Below, piece by piece: positions 24,701-36,700 of a stretch of 64,000 nt of DNA. Under the pieces are notes generated by a model that saw nothing but the letters and a program-made list of their open reading frames with translations, did not search any database and was not told the origin of the DNA. The translations under genes were made by a program, and so were the position numbers. Numbering within the stretch: position 1 is the stretch's first letter; every line of letters starts with the position of its first letter. This DNA is from Balanoglossus misakiensis. Lineage: Eukaryota; Hemichordata. The stretch spans positions 3,286,001 through 3,350,000 of the forward strand of contig CM082580.2 of assembly GCA_040954595.2 (NCBI GenBank), read 5' to 3'.

Positions 24701-27700
24701 GGCAACAGCTAACAAACTCAGCGTTATTCAATAAAACGCCCTAACACAGCCTGAACTCTGATAATGTGTTGTCCCAAAATTCATTCCGTGGAAAATAATC
24801 ACTGGTCTGTTTACGTATTTCAGCCGATTTTCCAAGGACTACTGCAACCCGCCAGAAGTGAGTACCCTGCTAATGAGATCTCCACAACATTACGTAATGA
24901 CGGTCAAAGTCCGATGCCCCAGTGTTCGTCCTCAGCCCACCAAAAAATGCGAAAAATATTACAAAAATCTTCTTCTCAAAATGGACGTGGCCTAGGACCT
25001 TGAAATTTGGCACAGGGGATTTTGGCCACATGGTCTACAAAAATCGCGAAAAGAATGTACATGCCCCCATTAACGTGCAAATTAGGTCAATTTGAAAATT
25101 TCGCTCGATTATAGCCACCAAGTCACGTGACTAATTACAAATTCAAAGGGCAGGTGCACCAGTACTCATGGGCCCCAACCACCGTGCCAAGTTTAATAGG
25201 CGTCGGTCCAGGGATTTTTGAGAAAAATGGGAGCAAAAAAACGACTCAAGAAGAAAGAAGAAATATAGCTGCAAGCAGCGATGACGGGCACAAGCTTAAG
25301 CCGAAGGTCAAAGGTCATATGTGGTCACCCAAAATTTGGGCAAAAAGTTCGATCCACCCAAACACAAATGGTGTACCTGTTCTGGATGCTGAGATATTGG
25401 AAAGTAGGTCAAAGGTCACCTGAGGCCACCCGAAAGTTGGGCAAAAAATTTTGACCCCATACTAGTACAGGTGTAAGAAAAACCAGACCTCTAGCCCTAT
25501 TGGTTCGCCTAGAATTAGATATGCACATAATTAATGAGGTTAAGTATAAGGCTCCATTAGGAGTTCCATGCCTCCAAATGCCAAGGCTGTATCTGCGCTG
25601 GTTGCCGAGATATGATAAAGTAGGTCAAAGGTCACCTGAGGTCACGCAAAATCGGGCAAGACATTTTAACCCTATACTGGTCCATGTTCAACATAAATCA
25701 AACCTCTAGCCCTATTGGCTACCCTCGAATTAGGTATGCACATAATTAATGAGGTAAAGTATAAGGCTCCATTAGGAGTTCCATGCCTCCAAATGCCAAG
25801 GCTGTATCTGCATGGGTTGCCGAGATACGGTAAAGTAGGTCAAAGGTCACCTGAGGTCACCCTAAATTGGGCAAGAAATTTTAACCCCATACTGGTCCAT
25901 GTCCCACAAGAACAAAACCTCTAGCCCTAATAGTTAGCCCGGAATTAGGTATGCACATAATTAATGAGTTAAGCAGGTGTTACAGGTGAGCCCAAAATGT
26001 TGTCTTTTATTTTGGTCCCATTCAGCTCACGGGCCACTAGAATGTCACTGTACAGGACAATTGCACAGACGTGGCCATAGCGTCATAGCTTAACTATAGA
26101 AAGTATAGGCCTATGGCTGGGTCCACAAATATGACAAATAATATTTAATAATCTTCTTCTCACAATAGACTTGGCCCACGGCCTTGACACTTGACATGTA
26201 GGACACTGACCACATGTTCCGCAAAAATTGCTAAAAGAATTTTGATATCTCCATTCATATGCAAATTAGGCCCATTTGAAAACTTTGCCCATATATGGTC
26301 ATCAGGTCACATGACTTATTAAACATTCACGAGGGTACTGCACCAGCTCTCATAGGCCTGCATCACTGTGCCAAGTTTGAGATTTGTAGGTTCAGCCGTT
26401 TTCAAGATCCTATTGGGCAAAAAAACTACACAAGAAAAAGAAGAGGAATATAGCTGCAAGCAGCGATGACGGGCACAAGCTTAAGCCGAAGGTCAAAGGT
26501 CATATGTGGTCACCCAAAATTTGGGCAAAAAGTTTTGACCCCCATACTAGTCCAGGTCCAACAGAAACCAGACCTCTAGCCCTATTGGTTTGTCTGAAAT
26601 TAGATATGCACATAATTAATGATGTAAAGTGTAAGACTCTATCAATAGTTCGATCCCTCCAAACACAAATGCTGTACCTGTTCTGGATGCCGAGATATAG
26701 GAAAGTAGGTCAAAGGTCACCTGAGGCCACCCGAAAGTTGGGCTAAAAATTTTGACCCAATACTAGTCCAGGTCCAACAAAAATCAGACCTCTAACCCTA
26801 TTGGTTCGCCTAGAATTAGATATGCACATAATTAATGAGGTAAAGTATAAGGCTTCATTAGGAGTTCCATGCCTCCAAACGCCAAGGCTGTATCTGCGCT
26901 GGTTGCCGAGATATGGTGAAGTAGGTCAAAGGTCACCTGAGGTCACCCAAAATTGGGCAAGAAATTTTAACCCAATACTGGTCCATGTTGAACAAAAATC
27001 AAACCTGTAGCCCTATTGGCTAGCCTGGAATTAGGTATGCACATAATTAATGAGATCAGCAGGTGTCACAGGTGACCCCCAATTTTGTCTTTTCAATTTT
27101 AGTCACAACCCTCCAAACGCCAAGTCTGTACCTGCTGTGGATGCCGAGATATAGGAAAGTAGGTCAAAGGTCACCTGAGGTCACCCAAAATTTGGGCAAC
27201 ATTTTTTGATCCCATACTGGTCCATGTCCCACAAGAACAAAACCTCTAGCCGTATTAGTTAGCATGGAATTAGGTATGCACATAATTAATGAGTTAAGCA
27301 GGTGTTACAGGTGAGCCCGAAATTTTGCCTTTTAATGTGGTCCCATTCTGCTCACTGGCCAGTAGACAGTCACTGTACAGGACCATTGCACAGACGTGTA
27401 CATGGCGTCATAGCTTAACTATAGAAAGTATAGGCCCATGGCTGTGTCCAAAAATATGAAAACTACTAATATTTACAAGTCTTCTTCTCAAAATAGACTT
27501 GGCCCACGGCCTTGATATTTGGCATGTAGGACACTGATCACATGGTCCACAAAAGTTGCTAAAAGAATTTCGATATCTCCATTCATATGCAAATTAGGCC
27601 CATTTGAAAACTTTGCCCATATATGGTCATCAGGTCATGTGACTAATTAAACATTCACGAGGGTACTGCACGAGCTCTCATAGACCTGCACCCTTGTGCC

Positions 27701-30700
27701 AAGTTTGAGATTCGTAGGTTCAGCCGTTTCCAAGATCCTAGTTGGCGAAAAAACTGCACAAGAAAAAGAAGTAGAAGAAATATAGCTGCAAGCAGCGATG
27801 ACGGGCACAAGCTTAAGCCAAAGGTCAAAGGTCATATGTGGTCACCCAAAATTTGGGCAAAAAGTTTTGACCCCCATACTAGTCCAGGTCCAACAGAAAC
27901 CTGACCTCTAGCCCTATTGGTTTGTCTGACATTAGATATGCACATAATTAATGATGTAAGCAGGTGTCACAGGTGACCCCCAATTTTGTCTTTTCAATTT
28001 TAGTCACAACCCTCCAAACGCCAAGTCTGTAACTGCTCTGGATGCCGAGATATAGGAAAGTAGGTCAAAGGTCACCTGAGGTCACCCAGAATTTGGGCAA
28101 CATTTTTTGATCCCATACTGGTCCATGTCCCACAAGAACGAAACCTCTAGCCGTATTAGTTAGCATGGAATTAGGTATGCACATAATTAATGAGTTAAGC
28201 AGGTGTTACAGGTGAGCCCGAAATTTTGCCTTTTAATGTGGTCCCATTCTGCTCACTGGCCAGTAGACAGTCACTGTACAGGACCATTGCACAGACGTAT
28301 ACATGGCGTCATAGCTTAACTATAGAAAGTATAGGCCCATGGCTGGGTCCAAAAATATGAAAAACTACTAATATTTACAAGTCTTCTTCTCAAAATAGAC
28401 TTGGCCCACGGCCTTGATATTTGGCATGTAGGACACTGATCACATGGTCCACAAAAGTTGCTAAAAGAATTTCGATATCTCCATTCATATGCAAATTAGG
28501 CCCATTTGAAAACATTGCCCATATATGGTCATCAGGCCACATGACTAATTAAACATTCACGGGGATACTGCACCAGCTCTCATAGGCCTGCACCATTGTG
28601 CCAAGTTTGAGATTTGTAGGTTCAGCCGTTTTCGAGATCTACCTGAGCAATAAAACTACACAAGAAAAAAAAAAAAATATAGCTGCAAGCAGCGATGACG
28701 GGCACAAGCTTAAGCCGAAGGTAAAAGGTCATATGTGGTCACCCAAAATTTGGGCAAAAAGTTTTGACCCCATACTAGTCCAGGTCCAACAGAAACCAGA
28801 CCTCTTGCCCTATTGGTTTGTCTGAAATTAGATATGCGCATAATGAATGATGTAAAGTGTTTGACTCAATTAATAGTTCGATCCATCCAAACACAAATGC
28901 TGTACCTGTTCTGGATGCCGAGATATAGGAAAGTAGGTCAAAGGTCACCTGAGGCCACCCGAAAGTTAGGCAAAAAAATTTGACCCCATACTAGTCCTGG
29001 TCCAACAAAAACCAGACCTCTAGCCCTATTGGTTCGCCTAGAATTAGATATGCACATAATTAATGAGGTAAAGTATAAGGCTCCATTAGGAGTTCCATGC
29101 CTCCAAATGCCAAGGCTGTATCTGCGTGGGTTGCCGAGATATGATAAAGTAGGTCAAAGGTCACCTGAGGTCACCCAAAATTGGGCAAGAAATTTATCCC
29201 CATACTGGTCCATGTTCAACAAAAATCAAACCTCTAGCCCTATTGGCTAGCCTGGAATTAGGTATGCACATAATTAATGAGATAAGCAGGTGTCACAGGT
29301 GACCCCCAATTTTGTCTTTTCAATTTTAGTCACAACCCTCCAAACGCCAAGTCTGTACCTGCTGTGGATGCCGAGATATAGGAGAGTAGGTCAAAGGTCA
29401 CCTGAGGTCACCCAAAATTTGGGCAAAAAATTTTGATCCCATACTGGTCCATGTCCCACAAGAACAAAACCTCTAGCCGTATTAGTTAGCCTGGAATTAG
29501 GTATGCACATAATTAATGAGTTAAGCAGGTGTTACAGGTGACCCCAATATTTTGCCTTTTATCGTGGTCCCGTTCTGCTCACGGGCCAATAGAGAGTCAC
29601 TGAACAGGACCATTGCACAGACGTGGACATAGCGTCATAGCTTAACTATAGAAAGTATAGGCCCATGGCTGGGTCCAAAAATATGAAAAATAAAAACGTC
29701 TTCTTCTCAAAATAGACTTGGCCCACGGCCTTGATATTTGGCATGTAGGACACTGATCACATGGTCCACAAAAGTTGCTGAAAGAATTTTGATATCTCTA
29801 TTCATATGCAAATTAGGCCCATTTGAAAACTTTGCCCATATATGGTCATCAGGTCACATGACTATATAAACATTCACAGGGGTACTGCACCAGCTCTCAT
29901 AGGCCTGCACCATTGTGCCAAGTTTGAGATATGTAGGTTCAGCCATTTTCAAGATCCTGTTGGGCAAAAAAACTACACAAGAAAAAAAAAAAGATGAAAA
30001 ACCCCAGTAATACCAATAGGGCACAAGCCAGCTTGGCTTGTGCCCTAAAAAAGATGAAAAACCCCAGTAATACCAATAGGGCACAAGCCTGCTTAGCTTG
30101 TGCCCTAAATATAGCTGCAAGCAGCGATGACGGGCACAAGCTTAAGCCGAAGGTCAAAGGTCATATGTGGTCACCCAAAATTTGGGCAAAAAGTTTTGAC
30201 CCCCATACTAGTCCAGGTCCAACAGAAACCTGACCTCTAGCCCTATTGGTTTGTCTGAAATTAGATATGCACATAATTAATGATGTAAAGTGTAAGACTC
30301 CATTAATAGTTCGATCCATCCAAACACAAATGCTGTACCTGTTCTGGATGCCAAGATAGCAAAGTAGGTCAAAGGTCACCTGAGGTCACCCAAAATTTGG
30401 GCAAAATTTTTGACCCCATACTGATCCATGTACTACAAGAACAAAACCTCTAGCCCTATTGGTTAGCCTGGAATTAGGTATGCACATAATTAATGAGATA
30501 AGCAGGTGTCACTGGTGACCCCAAATTTTGGCTTTTCAATTTTAGTCCTAACCCTCCAAACGCCAAGTCTTTGCCTGCTCTGGTTGCCAAGATATGGTAA
30601 ATTAGGTCAAAGGTCACCTGAGGTCATGCAAAATTTTGGCAAGAAATTTTGAGCCTATACTGGTCCATGTTCAACAAAAATCAAACCTCTAACCCTATTG

Positions 30701-33700
30701 GTTAGCCTGGAATTAGGTATGCACATAATTAATGAGATAAGCAGGTGTCACAGGTGACCCCCAATTTTGGCTTTTCAATTATAGTCCCAACCCTCCAAAC
30801 GCCAAGTCTGTACCTGCTATTGATGCGGAGATATAGGACAGTAGGTCAAAGGTCACCTGACGTCACCCAAAATTTGGGCAAATTTTTTTAACCTCATACT
30901 GGTCCATGTCCCACAAGAACAAAACCTCTAGCCCTATTGGTTAGCCTGGAATTAGGTATGCACATAATTAATGAGATAAGCAGGTGCCTATTGGTTTTAC
31001 TGTGTTTTTTAGGGCCCAAGCGCCTGAGGGCGCTTGGGCCCCTAATGAGAGGTCTCCTTAAATAAACAAAACAAACACACAAACAAATGATTGTATGTTG
31101 ATTAGAATTAACCTGTAGAAGTCAGGTTGGTATTTACCTCATTTTGTATGTTAGCATCAGCTTTGTGTTCCAATAACAATCTGACACGGCCTTCATCACT
31201 ATCCCTTGCTGCAAAGTGCAAAGGTGTGTTCCCATCCTGTAATGAATGAAGGAGGAGCATGAGAACAATGTCACAAAATTCAAATGTAATGATGTGATGA
31301 TTGTGACAAGATAAGCTAATCTTTAGTCCCTGTTCACATTGTGATTTGCACAGTCCTGGACAACGTCGTCTCGCCAACCTTTGACCTTATAAAGCAGAAC
31401 CAAGTTGGTCCTCTTCTGGTTGTTTTGTCAAATGATAGACTACACTGTTTATGTCAATTGTAAAAGGTATCAACTAGGACCAGAGTCGGACAAAATGTGT
31501 CCACACACACCATGCTGGGACCAGAGTTGGACCAGAGTCGACCACAAACCACCCCATTCAACTGGGACCAAAATTGTCTGGACAAGGGTCGGCCAGACCC
31601 GTTCACACCTTTTTTTTTGCTGGGCCATGTACCTTGCTAGGACAAGGGCTTAGCCTTTTTTTGAGTAATGTGAACGGCCTATATGTATAGGCGCTGAGGA
31701 TCAGTCCCATAGACAATGGGTTGTGGAGAGGTGTTAATCCTTACACCGACTCAGGTCTGGCCGGCAAAGCCATATCAAATCTGAGACGTTTCAGAACCAC
31801 TTACACCGTCCACACGTGTTTTTTTAAGACTGTATCTGATCTGAGACGCTTCAGAACCATCTGAATGGTGTGTGTGTGACCCCAATAAAAAATTTAAACG
31901 TAATGTGAGGTCTCCTTAAATAAAAAAAAACCACACAAATAAATGTTTGTATGTTGATTAGAATTAACCTGTAGAAGTCAGGTTGGTATTTACCTTGTTT
32001 TGTATGTTAGCATCAGCTTTGTGTTCCAATAACAATCTGAAACGGCCATAATTGCATGACCTTATTGCTGCAACGTGCAAAGGTGTGTCTCCATTCTGTA
32101 AGTAATGAAGGAGGAGCATGAGAACAATGTCACAAAAATTAAAATGTATTGTGAGGTCTCCATAAATAAACAAAACAAACAAACACACATACAAATATTT
32201 GTATGTTGATTAGAATTAACCTGTAGAAGTCAGGTTGGTATTTACCTTGTTTTGTATGTTAGCATCAGCTTTATGTTCCAATAACAATTTGACACGGCCT
32301 TCACCATACTTTCCTGCTGCAATGTGCAAAGGTGTTTCTCCATCCTGTAAGTAATGAAGGAGGAACATGAGAACAATGTCACAAAAATTAAAATGTACTG
32401 TGAGGTCTCCGTAAATAAACAAAACAAACAAACACACATACAAATGTTTGTATGTTGATTAGAATTAACCTGTAGAAATCAGGTTGGTATTTACCTTGTT
32501 TTGTATGTTAGCATCAGCTTTATGTTCCAATAACAATTTGACACGGCCTTCACCATACTTTCCTGCTGCAATGTGCAAAGGTGTTTCTCCATCCTGTAAG
32601 TAATGAAGGAGGAACATGAGAACAATGTCACAAAAATTAAAATGTACTGTGAGGTCTCCGTAAATAAACAAAACAAACAAACACACATACAAATGTTTGT
32701 ATGTTGATTAGAATTAACCTGTAGAAATCAGGTTGGTATTTACCTTGTTTTGTATGTTAGCATCAGCTTTGTGTTCCAATAACAATCTGAAACGGCCATA
32801 ATTGCATGATCTTATTGCTGCAACGTGCAAAGGTGTGTCTCCATTCTGTAAGTAATGAAGGAGGAGCATGAGAACAATGTCACAAAAATTAAAATGTACT
32901 GTGAGGTCTCCGTAAATAAACAAAACAAACAAACACACATACAAATGTTTGTATGTTGATTAGAATTAACCTGTAGAAATCAGGTTGGTATTTACCTTGT
33001 TTTGTATGTTAGCATCAGCTTTATGTTCCAATAACAATTTGACACAGCCTTCACCATACTTTCCTGCTGCAATGTGCAAAGGTGTGTCTCCATTCTGTAA
33101 GTAATGAAGGAGGAGCATGAGAACAATGTCACAAAAATTAAAATGTACTGTGAGGTCTCCGTAAATAAACAAAACAAACAAACACACATACAAATGTTTG
33201 TATGTTGATTAGAATTAACCTGTAGAAATCAGGTTGGTATTTACCTTGTTTTGTATGTTAGCATCAGCTTTATGTTCCAATAACAATTTGACACAGCCTT
33301 CACCATACTTTCCTGCTGCAATGTGCAAAGGTGTGTCTCCATTCTGTAAGTAATGAAGGAGGAGCATGAGAACAATGTCACAAAAATTAAAATGTACTGT
33401 GAGGTCTCCGTAAATAAACAAAACAAACAAACACACATACAAATGTTTGTATGTTGATTAGAATTAACCTGTAGAAGTCAGGTTGGTATTTACCTCATTT
33501 TGTATGTTAGCATCAGCTTTGTGTTCCAATAATAATCTGACACACCCTTCATCACTATCCCTTGCTGCAAAGTGCAAAGGTGTTTCTCCATCCTGTAAGT
33601 AATGAAGGAGGAGCATGAGAACAATGTCACAAAAATCGAAATGTAATGTGAGGTCACCATAAATAAACATAACAAACACACATACAAATATTTGTATGTT

Positions 33701-36700
33701 GATTAGAATTAACCTGTAGAAGTCAGGTTGGTATTTACCTTGTTTTTTATGTTAGCATCAGCTTTGTGTTCCAATAACAAAGGAGCATGAGAACAATGTC
33801 ACAGAAATTAAAAAGTAATGTGAGGTTTCATTTAACAAACAAACAAACAAACAAACAAACAAATGTTTGGATGCATGTGTGTATTTGGCTGTAATGTATG
33901 TTAGAAACTTGGATTATTGTTTGTGTAGCATTTATGCGCACAACATAACAAAGTGCTAGTGCTACATTGTTTTCATATTTGAAGTTCACCAAAAAGGAAT
34001 GAATAACTCGCACACTCCCCATAGCAAGAGAAAAAAATTGACAAATCACACAAGGTTTTAATTGAAGACTAAAAACAAATGTTTTGTTATCTCATGATTG
34101 TCAATAAAAAGAATTCCAGAGATCATTAAGACATAAATACATAATGAACTTGTTAGTTCATGTACCTTAGTATTAGCATTGACATCTGAACCAATGATAA
34201 TCAACTCACTCATAGTATCAAGTTCACCTTTCCAGGATGCTGCATGCAATGCTGTTAAATCCTGGAATGAAGAATAAAAATGACATCACAAATCTGATAC
34301 TTTTCATATGTGTGTGTCAAACACTTGACACACACACATAAGCTGCAGTCATGGATATGCAGTTAAAATAAATAACACTTTCAACATTCCTTAACCCCCC
34401 CTCCCCCTTAGACTTTTTAACAGTCTTTGATTGAAGACGGGGAGTACAATAATGGATCGAATATGATGCAGAGATAGTCTTGAAAATTTTGCTCTTAGAA
34501 TTCAAATTCTTTGCTGTTTCATATGTGTTGTTATCCTCGTGTGTTATTGTTATTTTACAAAAGGCCAATATAAACACTCACCAGGATCAGGTGATTGTCC
34601 ACGTATAATTCACCCCTTGCATTGACATCATATCCATCAGCTATCAGCGACTGGATCTTTGCAATGTCACCATGCTTTGCGGCATTGATGAGAACCTGTA
34701 ACAATCAACAGGCAACACTTGTTTTATCAAAATATTCTCAATATGAAATCATAAACAGGAAAACATTGAAATCTTCGTTGATGAAGAATTGTGAAAACAA
34801 TTAAGGAATATCACGCCTCGATCATTTTACTTTAGTTGTTTGCGCAGGTTTCTGCACAGAGTGTAAAAAGTTTAATTTTATTTCCAGTGTTTTTCAAACA
34901 AAGTTGTAGTGTAGTGCTGTGAGGTTATGTTAGTAGATACGATGTATTTATTAAATTTGGGACTGAACTTTTCATGCGTTTGCAATACTGATGGTTGCTA
35001 TAGCAACCAAACCCTTTGGCAGCCTATCCCGGGCTATTGAAAATGCCCGAAAGCCATGTTTAACTGCCTGTGTCTCAAAAAATTGCATGGTGACCCCCTA
35101 TTTTTTTGCCTTAAATTGATTTGATATATTTCATACAAGGTATCTACCAAGTCTTAAAAAAAGTTTACTTCTAGAAGTGGTAAAAAACTTATAAAAAGTA
35201 GATTTTTAGGCAATTCTGTCTTTAAGGTGGCATTGCATGAAACCGTCGAGACTTTTTCAGAGGCATATTTCTCATCAAAGACAACGTTAAAACCCCCATA
35301 AACCATATATATTCTGGAAGCTGAGTTTTTGAACTTTTGTTTGAGTTGCAAATATTATTGATCCCCGGAAATGGTGGCGATTTTTGATATTATGTCATTA
35401 AATTTAAATTAGGTAAAAAAGTTGACCATGCATCATGCATCTTAATATGTCATTCGAAACTAGAGTACACGTGCAAAAAAACGGTAATTTTGTTTTGTGT
35501 TATCTGCTTCCATTGAGGAGTAACAGCGTTTGAAAGTTAGATTTTTAGTAAAATTTCATCAAATTCACGGTGAGTTGTATTGAATCAGAGTTTATTCCCG
35601 CCAGGGACACTTTATCGACTAACAAAAATAACGTTTTATTGGATGGGTCATACACAATCCCCTGTTAAAATTTGAGCAAATTCGGCCAACGCAGAGCGAA
35701 GCTATGTTCGTCAGAAGTTGTCAAGAGCAGCGAAAATGCAAACTGAGAAAAACGGCCATTTGCATTATTGACACCTATTTGTTAAGCTGTGAACTCATTC
35801 AGAAAAGTGCTATTTTGGGGTGATTATGCACCATTTCCGCCAAGACGTATTAGTCAGGATGTGGGTCAGTATTAGGCCTACCGATTTATGTAAAAAAGTA
35901 AAATTTGGCAAAAATCACAACTTTTCATGCAATGCAGGCTTAATTTAACAGTTGTATTGATATGCGATTATCATACTGAACAAGATAAAATCTCAAAATT
36001 GCGAAAAAAAATATTCAGGTTAACATTCTATAATGGTGAGAAAAAAAATATGACGACCCTCCCAAAATACTTATTTATGGAGCCGTTTTACAAAGATCTA
36101 CGAACACTGGCAAAAGCTATAGAGGGCGCTTTCCCCCAAAATCTAGCTGGTTGACCCCCATTTTTATACCATAGATTAAATGTTTAGAAGTCATAGTATC
36201 TTCAGTATTAAATTAAATTTCAACATGATCAGATGACCTTTTATTTCAAGGTGCGTAACACCTTAAACTGTGATGTCACCATGGATAAAAAAAAAGATAA
36301 GGGAGCATTCGTTTTTTACAGGGAGGGGGGGGCCGGTGGAATTTGAGTCGCCGACTAAATGTAAAAGGCAACCCCCCCTGGAAATTACTTTTCTAAAATG
36401 TGACCCCCCCCCCCCCAAAAAAAAAAAGTTTATCCACCGGATTAAACTTATCATGGACACAGCGCTCCCATGAAAAGAATTTGAAACCGATATTTCCCCT
36501 CATCAGTGGGTATTAAAACTGAACATTGTTTTTATTTTTTAAGTATTTGTATTCTGTGTTGGGAGACATTGTAAACCGAGAATTGAAAGGGGGGGTTTGG
36601 GAGGGGGTGTCCCCCTCCCACGTAAGAAAATTTTATAAAATACAGAGCTCAAAGCTGCATTTTAATAAACCCAGCAAAAGCAAATTAACGTCGCCGCTCA

